Assembly: GCA_947378695.1 (NCBI GenBank)
Contig: CANCKZ010000019.1
Location: 1-9,677 of the forward strand
DNA: 9,677 bases
DNA from: Rickettsiales bacterium
GTDB lineage: Bacteria; Pseudomonadota; Alphaproteobacteria; Rickettsiales; Deianiraeaceae
Direction of reading: 5' to 3'
In this document: positions 1 to 7,850 of the stretch, piece by piece
How the letters are laid out: the number at the start of each line of letters is the position of its first letter
Numbering within the stretch: position 1 is the stretch's first letter
Notes under the pieces: model-generated
What the model was told of the DNA's origin: nothing
What the model saw: the letters and a program-made list of their open reading frames with translations, nothing else
Databases searched by the model: none
Made by a program: the position numbers and the translations under genes

Positions 1-1394
1 ATTTACTCAAATTAATTCCGCAAAATGCTGATGCAATTTTGAAATTCCTTGCGGTTTCTCCATCATTTGAAGGCAAAGCTGGACAAAGCGGATATGCTAT
101 CATTGGTGATAAGCAATATTTAATCCACCTTGCAAAAAAAGATACAAATTCAAAAATAGTTGGCGATCAACAAGAACTTGGTTCCGAACTGTGCAATGTT
201 GTAAATGCAAGAAAGTTTCAGTCAATCAACCTTTTAATGCCAACATTTGCAAACGAAACGCAAATTCAAGTTGTGCAAGGTCTTGTGTTAAGAAATTACC
301 GCTTCAACGATTTCTTTTCCAAAAAAATTGAAGGCAAAGAACCAAGTTTAAAGGAAATCAACATTGAATCGATTTCAAATGAAGACACACAAGAAATTAT
401 CCACATAACAAAAAACATAATGCTTGCAAGGCATTTGGTGAATTATCCATCAACGGATCTTAACCCAGTTTCATATTCGGGAATGATAAACGAAGCCTTT
501 GATGAAAATGTTAAAGTGCGTGTTGTTGGTGCAAAAGAAATGGAAGAACTTGGTATGGGAATGCTTTTGGCGGTTGGTCGTGCTGGGTTTAATGAATCCA
601 AAATGGTTATTATGGAATACAAGGGAAATTCGATGAAAAGCGATTTTGACCTTGCCCTTGTTGGAAAAGGTGTTTGCTTTGATTCAGGCGGACTTTCTAT
701 CAAACCTGCAAACGGAATGGAGGATATGAAAATTGACATGGGCGGTTCTGCTGTTGCATTTACTTCACTGCGGATAATTTCTAAAATGAAGCTTCGTGTG
801 AATGTTGTTGCATTGGTTGGACTTGTCGAAAACCTTGTTGATGCAAGGGCTTATCGCCCCGGTGATGTTTTGAAATCTATGTCTGGGCAAACAGTTGAAG
901 TGCTTAACACTGATGCAGAAGGTCGCCTTGTTCTTGGTGATGTCTTGTATTATGCACAAAAAAATTACAAACCAAAATTCATGGTGAACTATGCAACTTT
1001 AACAGGTGCTGTGACGGTTGCCCTTGCTGATGTTTTTGCTGGCTACATGGCAAATGACGACGAAATTGCATCAAAAATTGAAGAAGCGGCGAAAAATTCC
1101 GGCGATGGCGTTTGGAGGCTTCCCCTCAACGAAAAATATGATAAAATGATCGATTCTTCCGTTGCCGACATGAAAAATGTGGGGAATGGTCGTGGTGCTG
1201 GAACGATTACCGCTGGGCAATTTTTGGCTCGTTTCGTGAACTGCGAAGAGGGTATGAACACAAAATGGGCTCATATGGATATCGCTGGTGTTGCTTATGA
1301 TGGCAAAGGTGGTGCGGATCCTCGTGCTATCAAAGGTGCAACTGGGCATTCGGTTTATTTGACATACCTACTGGCGAAATCTCTACAAAAATAA
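1..1394 (+). CDS. pepA: M17 family leucyl aminopeptidase, 5' end outside window
   Basis: Cytosolic zinc/manganese metallo-exopeptidase that removes N-terminal residues from peptides. The frame is open to the left edge (first whole codon at position 3), so the true start is upstream. The TTG at 39 is only the first possible start inside the window. Counting from that TTG, the catalytic C-terminal domain covers roughly residues 125-451. It carries GKGVCFDSGGLSIKP (K210, D215, K222), a further Asp at D233, and the M17 signature NTDAEGRL at 290-297 (D292, E294, R296). The spacings K-D 5, D-D 18 and D-D 59 equal those of the metal ligands K250, D255, D273, D332 and E334 of bovine lens leucine aminopeptidase, so the active site looks intact. 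The N-terminal domain is short, as in the compact alphaproteobacterial 'leucyl aminopeptidase family' proteins. The stop is TAA at 1392-1394. The next feature downstream is a decayed gene, so no operon partner is visible. Confidence 0.95.
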   Translation, partial: LLKLIPQNADAILKFLAVSPSFEGKAGQSGYAIIGDKQYLIHLAKKDTNSKIVGDQQELGSELCNVVNARKFQSINLLMPTFANETQIQVVQGLVLRNYRFNDFFSKKIEGKEPSLKEINIESISNEDTQEIIHITKNIMLARHLVNYPSTDLNPVSYSGMINEAFDENVKVRVVGAKEMEELGMGMLLAVGRAGFNESKMVIMEYKGNSMKSDFDLALVGKGVCFDSGGLSIKPANGMEDMKIDMGGSAVAFTSLRIISKMKLRVNVVALVGLVENLVDARAYRPGDVLKSMSGQTVEVLNTDAEGRLVLGDVLYYAQKNYKPKFMVNYATLTGAVTVALADVFAGYMANDDEIASKIEEAAKNSGDGVWRLPLNEKYDKMIDSSVADMKNVGNGRGAGTITAGQFLARFVNCEEGMNTKWAHMDIAGVAYDGKGGADPRAIKGATGHSVYLTYLLAKSLQK

Positions 1395-1395
1395 G

Positions 1396-2016
1396 CGATT
1401 TTACCACACGCGACTAAATATTTGCGTGACAGCAATTGTAACAATGTCGCAAAATCTTTTTGATGTGAAACGCAATTCCCGACCTTGAAAAAAGACTCGG
1501 GCAATTGTATTCTGCTACTGTATTCCTACAAGTCTGCCGGAAAAATTCATTTGCAATTATGCGGTGATTGTTGAAGACAAAAAAGTTGAGCGACTTCTTC
1601 ACAACATTTTTGCGGATTATCGCATAAACGAAGGGCGGGAATTTTTCACTTGCGGTCTGAATTTAGTCAAAAATGCGTTGCTACTTTCTGGTGCGAAGTT
1701 TTTGGTGAATCAAGACCAAGACGAACAAATTGCCGAAGTTCAAGAAACAAAAGAAGAACGCCAAAAAAATCAATATACATTTCAGCAGTTGGGGATTGAG
1801 GTTGGTTCGGAACTTATTTACACTCGCAATCCAAACATTAAATGCACAACAACACACGGGCGAAAAGTGATTTTTGAAGGCGAAGAGTATTCGCTTTCTG
1901 GTTTGGCGAAGAAACTTTTGGAAGTGGAAGGCACATTCAAAAATACAAGTGTGAACGGCTGGATGTATTTCGCGTTTGATGGGCGGACGCTTTATGATAT
2001 TTGGAAGGGAGTTTAA
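1396..2016 (+). pseudogene. Decayed GIY-YIG (T5orf172-type) / DUF4357-like gene
   Basis: The intact 3' part runs from a possible GTG at 1564 to TAA at 2014-2016 (150 codons). It has two recognisable pieces. First is the end of a T5orf172-type GIY-YIG domain (YAVIVEDKKVERLLHNIFAD, then YRINEGREFF). Second, from about codon 67, is a DUF4357-like C-terminal domain (LGIEVGSELIYTRNPNIKC, FEGEEYSLSGLAKKLL, NGWMYFAFDGRTLYDIW). The family's N-terminal core is recoverable only by changing frames. Positions 1469-1519 read NAIPDLEKRLGQLYSAT, and after 1522 the frame shifts to IPTSLPEKFICNYAVIVED. The family normally has ATGIP at that point, so one base of a Gly codon appears lost at 1520-1521. Further upstream, 1451-1465 reads KIFLM before a TGA (1466-1468), and 1419-1448 reads YLRDSNCNNV in yet another frame, plausibly the start of the GIY-YIG fold. 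The upstream pieces are inference. A truncated 150-aa product from GTG cannot be excluded, but it would lack the nuclease core. The cellular role of this family is not established. Confidence 0.8.
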
Positions 2017-2039
2017 GGTTTCTTCATAATTTACAAATA

Positions 2040-2072
2040 CTTTTGGGGCAAAAATAAGAAATCACCCAAAAG
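2040..2072. repeat. Inverted repeat between converging genes
   Basis: Perfect 8-bp arms CTTTTGGG (2040-2047) and CCCAAAAG (2065-2072) are separated by a 17-nt A-rich loop. It lies between the end of the GIY-YIG remnant and the end of the gyrA/DUF2798 unit. A second, weaker pair, GCGACA (2079-2084) and TGTCGC (2113-2118), lies beside it. On the minus strand the first stem is followed by TATTTGTAAATT rather than a clean U-run. A transcription terminator for the gyrA unit is therefore possible but not typical. Confidence 0.35.
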
Positions 2073-2123
2073 CCATTCGCGACACAACACACCTTTTGCA
2101 ATATAGGTTTAATGTCGCTCCTG

Positions 2124-2345
2124 TTACTTCTTACAAATTTTCGCAACAATTTTTTGCACAATTGGTGCCACAAAAAACGCCACTGGAAACGCAGTGCAAA
2201 AGCCAATTGCAAATGACCGCATCCAGATGAAGAAAAAATTCGGGACAAATCCAATGTTCACAGTGAGCATTACAAACGACATAAAAAATGCCATGAACAA
2301 CGCCATGAAAAAAGGGAAAAGTATGCGTGGATTTTTCAGTTTCAT
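2124..2345 (-). CDS. Small DUF2798-type two-helix membrane protein
   Basis: 73-aa hydrophobic protein beginning [10 protein letters not shown]. It has two predicted membrane segments, about residues 9-31 (rich in Phe and Met: FFMALFMAFFMSFVM) and 42-65 (SFAIGFCTAFPVAFFVAPIV), and ends with a basic tail KIVAKICKK. The layout and the motifs 'FFMSFVM', 'WMRSFAIGF' and 'FPVAFFVAPIVQKIV' match the DUF2798 family, whose function is unknown. Length is normal for the family. The ATG at 2345-2343 overlaps the gyrA stop (ATGA), and GGA lies five bases upstream, so translation is probably coupled to gyrA. Location is probably the inner membrane. The family call rests on motif recognition rather than a search. 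Confidence 0.75.
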   Translation of the reverse strand: MKLKNPRILFPFFMALFMAFFMSFVMLTVNIGFVPNFFFIWMRSFAIGFCTAFPVAFFVAPIVQKIVAKICKK

Positions 2346-5065
2346 ACTTCCGCGCTCACTTCATCACCCTCTTGTTCATCTTCTTTTGCACCGTCAACTT
2401 TCGTTACAGATGTCACTTTTTCATTTTGTGCAAGCGAAATAATTTTCACACCTTGTGCAGACCTTCCCGTTATGGAAATTGTACCGGCATTGCATCGAAC
2501 AATTTTGCCAGAAGAGGAGGCGATTATGACATCATTTTCATTTTGAGCAATAAACGATTCTTTCACAAAACCGTTTCGTTTGCTTGTAATAATGTTTTTC
2601 ACGCCCTTGCCACCGCGGTGAGTTATACGATATTCGTGCGTTGAAGTGCGTTTTCCAAAGCCATTTTCGGTAATAGTCAACAAAAATTCTTCTTTTTGAG
2701 CAAGCATTTGCAGAATTTCAACCGTCAAACCTGTTGAATATACAAGGGTTTCAAGCTGTTTTGCTTCCATTGCAAGAATTGTGCAGCGTTTGGATTGCGG
2801 AATTGAAAGGAATTGTTCAAGCTGGTGTTCGTCAACATTTCCTTGGTTGTTGATGATGCTCATTGAAACGACTTCGTCAAGATTTTCAAGCCTCATACCA
2901 GTCACACCTTGTGAATTTCGAGATTTTATCACCCTAATAGATTCAACCGGAAAGCGAATTGCTTGACCCATTTTCGAAGCAAGAAGTATATGCTGGGTGT
3001 CGTCCGCAATTTGCACATTGACAAGGCTGTCGCCTTCATCAAGGGAAATCGCAATTTTACCATTAGCATTCACCGTTTGGAAATCTTCAAGGTCGGAACG
3101 GCGAATCATACCGTTTTTGGTTGAGAAAATCAGGTTAATGTGGTCTTCGCCAGATTCAGGAATTGCCAAAAAGTTTGAAACAGTTTCGCCAGATTGCATA
3201 CTCAAAAGGTTCACAATCGCCCTGCCCTTGCTTTGGAACGAGCCTTCCGGAATTCTGTAACCTTTCAATTTATAAACACGACCAATGTTCGTGAAGAATA
3301 GAATATCCGTGTGAGTATTTGCCAAAAATGTTTGCGCAATAGTATCCTCTTCGTTGGTTTTCATTGTAACCTTACCTTTTCCGCCTCGTTTTTGAGTGTT
3401 ATATTCAGAAAGCGAGCTTCGCTTAATATACCCATTCGTTGTGTATGAAACCACGATGTCCTCTTTTTTAATCAATGATTCCATGTCAATTTCGTCGGCA
3501 TCATCAAGAATTTCACTGCGTCTTGGGGTTGCAAAGCGTTCTTTAACTTCAACAAGTTCGTCAATCATCAATTTTGTGAAAACGACATTATCCGTCAAAA
3601 TTTCTGTGTATTTATGAATATCATCAGCAAGTGTCATCAATTCCTTAACAATAGAATCCCTTTCCAAGCCTGTCAATTTTGCAAGTCTCATTTCTAAAAT
3701 TGCACGAACTTGCTCTTCCGTGAACTTAAATTGTTCATTGATAATTTCATTTCGGCGGTCGCTCACAAGGGAAATTAATTCCGTAACCTTTCCTGCGTTC
3801 CATGTTGTTGAAAGCAATGAATTGCGAGCCTCCGCAGTATCCTTGCTTGCACGAATTACACGAACGACTTCGTCGATGAAATCTACCGCAACACAAAGAC
3901 CAATCAAAATGTGGGCTTTATCCTTAACTTTGTTCAGCAAATATTGAGTTCTTTTGGTAATGACATCAGCACGGAAATCGATAAACGCAACCAGTGCTTT
4001 CTTCAAGTTCATGTGTTCAGGGCGACCATTCAGCAAAGCCAAAATGTTTGCCGAAAAGTTCATTTCTGCTTGTGTGAACTTGTAAATTTGGTTAAGAATC
4101 ACCTCCGCATTTGCATCTTTACGAGTTTCAATCACGATTCGAATACCATCTTTGTTGGATTCATCACGAATTTCGGTAATACCATCAATTTTCTTCTCCT
4201 TAACAAGATCGGCAATTGCTTCAATCAAGTTTGCTTTATTCACTTGATACGGAATTTCTGTGATAATAATAACACCTTTGCCGTTTTTCATCACTTCGGT
4301 CGTTGCTTTTGAACGGATTTTGATAGCCCCATAACCCGTGTGCATTGCTTTTGCTATGCCGGAATTGCGAATTATGTAAGCACCTGTTGGGAAATCGGGT
4401 GCTGGAACGATAACCATCAACTCATCAATTGTAATTTCAGGGTTGTGGATAATCGCAATTGTTGCGTCCAATAGTTCGCCCAAGTTGTGTGGTGGAATTG
4501 ATGTTGCCATGCCGACAGCAATACCTTCACTTCCATTTGCGTAAAGGTTTGGGAAACGAGTTGGCAAAACGGCAGGTTCAGTTTCGGAACCATCATAGTT
4601 TGCGATAAATGGAACGGTGTTTTTGTCGATGTCGTCCAGCATTGAATGGGTGACTCTTTCAAGCTTAACCTCGGTGTAACGCATCGCAGCGGGGCTATCA
4701 CCATCAATCGAACCAAAGTTACCTTGCCCGTTAATTAATGGCAGGCGAAGGGAGAAATCCTGTGCCATACGAGCAAGTGAATCATAAATTGCGGTATCGC
4801 CATGTGGGTGATATTTACCCATAACTTCCCCGACAATTCTTGCTGATTTTCTGTATGGCTTGTTGTAGTGTGTTCCAGATTCATACATTGCGTATAAAAT
4901 TCGGCGGTGAACGGGTTTCAGACCGTCACGGGCATCCGGCAAAGCACGAGAAACAATGACACTCATTGCGTAGTCAAGATATGAAGTTTTCATTTCCTCA
5001 ACAATGCCAATAGATTTGATATCGTTGTGAACTACATTATTTCCCGTATTGTTTCCTTCTGCCAT
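2342..5065 (-). CDS. gyrA: DNA gyrase subunit A
   Basis: Subunit A of the type II topoisomerase that introduces negative supercoils with ATP. GyrA cuts and rejoins DNA and works as A2B2 with GyrB. The 907-aa protein is full length. The N-terminal breakage-reunion domain (about residues 20-530) has the typical start [20 protein letters not shown], the quinolone-pocket helix [10 protein letters not shown] (T91 and D95 correspond to E. coli S83 and D87), and the catalytic tyrosine Y130 in AAMRYTE. A GyrA box QKRGGKG at 558-564 separates gyrase from ParC. About six C-terminal pinwheel repeats follow (for example [47 protein letters not shown]), then a short acidic tail ([13 protein letters not shown]). 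The start is chosen because the conserved block begins near residue 20 and no better start exists; there is no clear Shine-Dalgarno. The 3' end overlaps the DUF2798 gene by 4 nt. Thr at the S83 position is natural in many gyrases, so resistance should not be inferred. Confidence 0.98.
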   Translation of the reverse strand: MAEGNNTGNNVVHNDIKSIGIVEEMKTSYLDYAMSVIVSRALPDARDGLKPVHRRILYAMYESGTHYNKPYRKSARIVGEVMGKYHPHGDTAIYDSLARMAQDFSLRLPLINGQGNFGSIDGDSPAAMRYTEVKLERVTHSMLDDIDKNTVPFIANYDGSETEPAVLPTRFPNLYANGSEGIAVGMATSIPPHNLGELLDATIAIIHNPEITIDELMVIVPAPDFPTGAYIIRNSGIAKAMHTGYGAIKIRSKATTEVMKNGKGVIIITEIPYQVNKANLIEAIADLVKEKKIDGITEIRDESNKDGIRIVIETRKDANAEVILNQIYKFTQAEMNFSANILALLNGRPEHMNLKKALVAFIDFRADVITKRTQYLLNKVKDKAHILIGLCVAVDFIDEVVRVIRASKDTAEARNSLLSTTWNAGKVTELISLVSDRRNEIINEQFKFTEEQVRAILEMRLAKLTGLERDSIVKELMTLADDIHKYTEILTDNVVFTKLMIDELVEVKERFATPRRSEILDDADEIDMESLIKKEDIVVSYTTNGYIKRSSLSEYNTQKRGGKGKVTMKTNEEDTIAQTFLANTHTDILFFTNIGRVYKLKGYRIPEGSFQSKGRAIVNLLSMQSGETVSNFLAIPESGEDHINLIFSTKNGMIRRSDLEDFQTVNANGKIAISLDEGDSLVNVQIADDTQHILLASKMGQAIRFPVESIRVIKSRNSQGVTGMRLENLDEVVSMSIINNQGNVDEHQLEQFLSIPQSKRCTILAMEAKQLETLVYSTGLTVEILQMLAQKEEFLLTITENGFGKRTSTHEYRITHRGGKGVKNIITSKRNGFVKESFIAQNENDVIIASSSGKIVRCNAGTISITGRSAQGVKIISLAQNEKVTSVTKVDGAKEDEQEGDEVSAEV

Positions 5066-5095
5066 GTTTCAAGAACTATAATTTTTACTAAAAAA

Positions 5096-5124
5096 AAATT
5101 AAAACCGTTCTTTTTAAATTGCAA
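5096..5124 (-). promoter_or_regulatory. Candidate gyrA promoter
   Basis: On the minus strand, TTGCAA (5124-5119) and TAATTT (5101-5096) are 17 bp apart. Transcription would start about 20-25 nt before the gyrA ATG. The -35 hexamer is identical to that of the OmpA lipoprotein promoter on the other strand. The leader is A/T-rich with no good ribosome-binding site. Both hexamers differ from consensus at two positions, so this is tentative. Confidence 0.45.
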
Positions 5125-5238
5125 GACTTTTTAAATCACACAAAAAATACATTAATATTTTCCAAAAATTTCTTTATTATCTTCTTGAAAAAAAACTTTT
5201 CCATAATAACAATTTCTGCAAATGGGTTAATCGATTAT

Positions 5239-5409
5239 ATGAAAATTTTAGGAAGCATGTGTTTGCTGTTGTTCACAAACTGCATTTCAACATATAATTC
5301 AAACTATTACAAACAACAAACACAAAACCAAATTCCTTATAACCAAGAATATCGTGATCCAACCACAATCATACCAATAATGTCATCACGCACTGCTCCA
5401 AAAAAATAA
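5239..5409 (+). CDS. Small candidate lipoprotein (56 aa) related to the next gene's N-terminus
   Basis: The ATG at 5239 gives a short protein with a compact export signal: MK, a hydrophobic run (LLLFT), then Cys15 in LFTNC. The lipobox is relaxed, because Asn at -1 is atypical. The mature part is about 41 residues, polar, rich in Asn, Gln and Tyr, and ends in KK. Around the cysteine, FTNCISTYNSNYY matches FTSCVKTFGSNYY of the OmpA-domain lipoprotein downstream at 8 of 13 residues, and the DNA (5272-5310 against 5538-5576) agrees at 28 of 39 bases. This suggests the two N-termini share ancestry. No good Shine-Dalgarno or promoter is visible. The frame stays open upstream to 5119, but that part is A/T-rich and unconvincing. 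It could be a real small lipoprotein, a remnant of a duplicated longer gene, or non-coding. I do not recognise a family. Confidence 0.5.
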   Translation: MKILGSMCLLLFTNCISTYNSNYYKQQTQNQIPYNQEYRDPTTIIPIMSSRTAPKK

Positions 5410-5423
5410 AGCTGATTTTTTCC

Positions 5424-5452
5424 TTGCAAAATTGAAAATAGTGGTTTATAAT
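5424..5452 (+). promoter_or_regulatory. Promoter of the OmpA lipoprotein - rlmE unit
   Basis: TTGCAA (5424-5429), a 17-bp spacer, and a perfect TATAAT (5447-5452). The expected transcription start is near 5459, about 30 nt before the ATG at 5490. This is the best sigma70-type promoter in the window. It starts directly after the small lipoprotein gene, and no terminator lies between, so read-through into it is also possible. Confidence 0.7.
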
Positions 5453-5478
5453 ATAGTTGAATTATCGTTTAATTTTTA

Positions 5479-5484
5479 AGAGGG
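5479..5484 (+). promoter_or_regulatory. Shine-Dalgarno that fixes the OmpA lipoprotein start
   Basis: AGAGGG with a 5-nt gap to the ATG at 5490. The reading frame could be extended to a TTG at 5457, but that codon sits at the expected transcription start, and the extension would put charged residues before the signal peptide. The ATG is therefore the start. Confidence 0.75.
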
Positions 5485-5489
5485 AATAT

Positions 5490-7019
5490 ATGACACTGCG
5501 TCACAAAATCATTTACTCCGTGGCAATTTCCATGAGCTTCACCAGTTGCGTCAAAACATTTGGTTCAAATTATTACGCACAAAAGGCGTATCAATCTCTT
5601 GGAATGCAGCCGCCACAACCAAAAAATGCGAACATCATGCCATACACCCCCGGCGATAAAAAGGCCATGGAAAGAATTAATCCATACGCAGCAGCTGCAA
5701 ACCAACAATTGCAAGCTCAACAACCGCCTGTAACGCAACCAGCTTCACAACCTGCAACACAAACTTCACCAGCAACTCAGGCACAACATCAACCATACCC
5801 TCTTGGCAATACAACAAATCACGCTCAACCAAATGTATCACGAGCATCAAACCCCGTGCACATTTCAAGCACCCACTATTCACAATATCTGCTAGACCTT
5901 TCCAAATACTATGCACAATATGCGGAAATTTTCTCCATCAAAGGAATTATTAGCGATGCCCAACTTTTACAAGCAAAATCGGCAACTGCTAAAAGCGGAA
6001 ACGATGTAATGTTTGAAACGGAAAATTCGTTCAATTTACCGCTTGAAAAACAACCAACCATTGCTTCTCAACGCAAAGTTGTTGAAAATGTAAAAAGTCG
6101 CACAGAAGTTCTTAAAGCAATGCCAAGTTCCGTTGCTCAATTACAAGCAAGTTTTGACTGTATTCTTATTGAAGCAAAGAACAATATATTCTCGCAAAAA
6201 ACAGTCTGCGGAATGGCTTACGCACAGGCATTATCAACAGTTGAAGGTAAATTTGGTTCAATGAATGAAGCACCAAAACCAGAGGTTTTCGGTTCAAACG
6301 CAACACCAATGCCAGTTGTTGAACAATCACTAACGCCAGCTCCTGCCGGAAATCCATGGGATCCTGTCACCCCTCCGCCAGCGGAAGCTCCGATTAACGC
6401 ATCGGCTATGTCTGGCGGACAAACAAGCCTTCCAAGCACGCAACCAAGTGCGACAATGCCAAATATTTCATCTTCCCCAACAACCGCCACAGGTGGTTCC
6501 GTTGTGAATAATATCAACATAACACTTGGCGAAGATGCAAAACCAAAACCAAAGGAACAATCAAGCCATTATGCAAAATATAAGGACGAATTTGAAGACA
6601 AAGCAGTTTTGAAATTCGACAGCCACAAATCGTTCGCAGTTTATTACGATGTAGGCTCGTTTGTTCTTGACGCAAGTGCAATTTATTCAATAAACAAAGC
6701 AATTGAATTCACCCGTGAATACGACGATTACAAAATCACAGTGCTTGGATTCACAGACCGCACATCTTCAAGGGACTACAACAAAGTTCTTTCGGATAAG
6801 CGTGCAAATGCAGTCTATGATGCACTTATCAAACGAGGAATTGCCAAAGAGAAAATTAAAAAAGTTCTGTTCGGCGAAGACTACAACACCGTAAGCACAA
6901 AAGACGGCGTTGGCGAAGCATTTAACAGACGAGTTGTAATTGAAGTGAACACAACTGGTAAGTTTGATGAGGAGGAATTTATTAATGAAAAATCATTAGA
7001 AGGCGGTATTGTTGAATAA
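5490..7019 (+). CDS. OmpA-domain outer-membrane lipoprotein (Pal-like C-terminus)
   Basis: Predicted lipid-anchored envelope protein that binds peptidoglycan through its C-terminal OmpA domain, tying the outer membrane to the cell wall. The 509-aa product begins with a signal peptide (RHK, then a short hydrophobic stretch) and a lipobox FTSC with Cys20. Next come a Pro/Gln/Ala/Thr-rich linker (about 65-120), a mixed segment of about 125-250 with two cysteines (C224, C240) that could form a disulfide, and a second Pro/Ser/Thr-rich linker (about 260-340). The OmpA domain covers about 375-487 and contains GFTDRTSS (D423), LSDKRA (R438) and FNRRVVIEV. The Asp and Arg correspond to the pair that contacts diaminopimelate in OmpA-like domains. 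An acidic tail of about 20 residues follows. It is much longer than true Pal (roughly 170 aa), and no tol genes are nearby, so Pal itself is unlikely. The middle region is not recognised. rlmE starts 3 nt after the stop. Confidence 0.85.
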   Translation: MTLRHKIIYSVAISMSFTSCVKTFGSNYYAQKAYQSLGMQPPQPKNANIMPYTPGDKKAMERINPYAAAANQQLQAQQPPVTQPASQPATQTSPATQAQHQPYPLGNTTNHAQPNVSRASNPVHISSTHYSQYLLDLSKYYAQYAEIFSIKGIISDAQLLQAKSATAKSGNDVMFETENSFNLPLEKQPTIASQRKVVENVKSRTEVLKAMPSSVAQLQASFDCILIEAKNNIFSQKTVCGMAYAQALSTVEGKFGSMNEAPKPEVFGSNATPMPVVEQSLTPAPAGNPWDPVTPPPAEAPINASAMSGGQTSLPSTQPSATMPNISSSPTTATGGSVVNNINITLGEDAKPKPKEQSSHYAKYKDEFEDKAVLKFDSHKSFAVYYDVGSFVLDASAIYSINKAIEFTREYDDYKITVLGFTDRTSSRDYNKVLSDKRANAVYDALIKRGIAKEKIKKVLFGEDYNTVSTKDGVGEAFNRRVVIEVNTTGKFDEEEFINEKSLEGGIVE

Positions 7020-7022
7020 AAA

Positions 7023-7823
7023 ATGAAAGATATAAATGAAAAAATTGAGGTTAAAAAACCTGCAAACAAGAAAAGTATTGAAAACAAGCATCGTGAATTG
7101 AAAAATCCGCCAAAAGTTCCAAGTGCAATTCTTAACAACTTTGAAATAAAGGATGCTCACGAAGTTTTGCGTGTGAAATCAGATTTTGTCAAGAACCGCA
7201 AGCTGACAAACTCTTCCCGCAAATGGGTTTCAAGGCATATTAACGACCCATTCACTCAAAAATCCAAAGCGTTTGGATATCGTGCCAGAAGTGCGTTCAA
7301 ACTGCTTGAAATTCAGGAAAAGTTCAATATTATCACGGAAAATTCCTCCGTTCTTGATCTTGGCTGTGCACCGGGTTCGTGGTCTGAAATTCTTATCAAA
7401 TTCACGAAAAAAAAGGTTATTGGAATTGACCTTCTTGCGACTGAACATCTTGAAGGTGCGGTGTTTTTACAAGGAGATTTCCTCGACAAAACTGTTCAAC
7501 AACAAGCACTTGACCTTAACAACAGCAAGAAATTTGACGCAATCGTCAGCGATATTTCCCCAAACACAACTGGCATGAAAACGGTGGATCACCTGCGAAT
7601 TATGTATGTTTTGGAAATTGAAATGGAATTTGTTCATGCAAATTTGACCATCAACGGCAGCTTTGTTTCCAAGGTTTTTCAAGGCGAAGGCTTAGACGAA
7701 CACCTTGTTGAGCTGCGGAAATTCTTCAAAACGGTTCACATTTTCAAACCAAAGGCTTCAAGGAAGGAATCTAAGGAGGTGTATCTTGTGTGTTTGGAAT
7801 TTCGCCCGAACTTCAAAAACTAA
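7023..7823 (+). CDS. rlmE: 23S rRNA (uridine-2'-O-)-methyltransferase RlmE (FtsJ/RrmJ)
   Basis: Methylates the 2'-O of U2552 (E. coli numbering) in the A-loop of 23S rRNA using S-adenosylmethionine, a late step in 50S maturation. The 266-aa protein has the FtsJ Rossmann fold from about residue 85: RSAFKL (K93), the SAM-binding motif LDLGCAPGSWSE (111-122), SDISPNTTG (D177), VSKVFQGEG (K217), and KPKASRKESKEVYL (E252). K93-D177-K217-E252 is the complete catalytic tetrad of this family. About 60 N-terminal residues, rich in Lys, precede the conserved WVSRHINDPF block. An extension here is common in alphaproteobacterial RlmE, though this one is more basic and poorly conserved. The ATG is the first possible start, because the same frame carries the lipoprotein's stop just upstream. 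It has no strong Shine-Dalgarno, so translation probably depends on reinitiation from the lipoprotein gene. Confidence 0.95.
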   Translation: MKDINEKIEVKKPANKKSIENKHRELKNPPKVPSAILNNFEIKDAHEVLRVKSDFVKNRKLTNSSRKWVSRHINDPFTQKSKAFGYRARSAFKLLEIQEKFNIITENSSVLDLGCAPGSWSEILIKFTKKKVIGIDLLATEHLEGAVFLQGDFLDKTVQQQALDLNNSKKFDAIVSDISPNTTGMKTVDHLRIMYVLEIEMEFVHANLTINGSFVSKVFQGEGLDEHLVELRKFFKTVHIFKPKASRKESKEVYLVCLEFRPNFKN

Positions 7824-7850
7824 ACAAGCCACTCAATGTTGCACTCATTT

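Noticed and set aside
2327..2644. Plus-strand open frames opposite gyrA (also near 3911-4312)
   Set aside because: They lie entirely within a strongly conserved gene on the other strand, lack ribosome-binding sites and resemble no family. They are antisense shadows.
4993..5012. Thr at the quinolone-pocket position of GyrA (T91) region as a resistance mutation
   Set aside because: Thr at the E. coli S83 position is the wild-type state in many susceptible bacteria, and the D87-equivalent Asp (D95) is retained. Sequence alone does not support resistance.
5119..5238. 40-codon N-terminal extension of the small lipoprotein
   Set aside because: It begins at a TTG and is A/T-rich, overlaps the candidate gyrA promoter, and would bury the signal peptide. 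The ATG at 5239 gives a plausible signal.
6971..6999. Strong GGAGGA followed nine bases later by ATG (6985)
   Set aside because: The ATG opens only MKNH before TAG, and the GGAGGA is explained by Glu codons (DEEEF) in the lipoprotein. Treated as coincidence, though it could slightly load ribosomes near rlmE.
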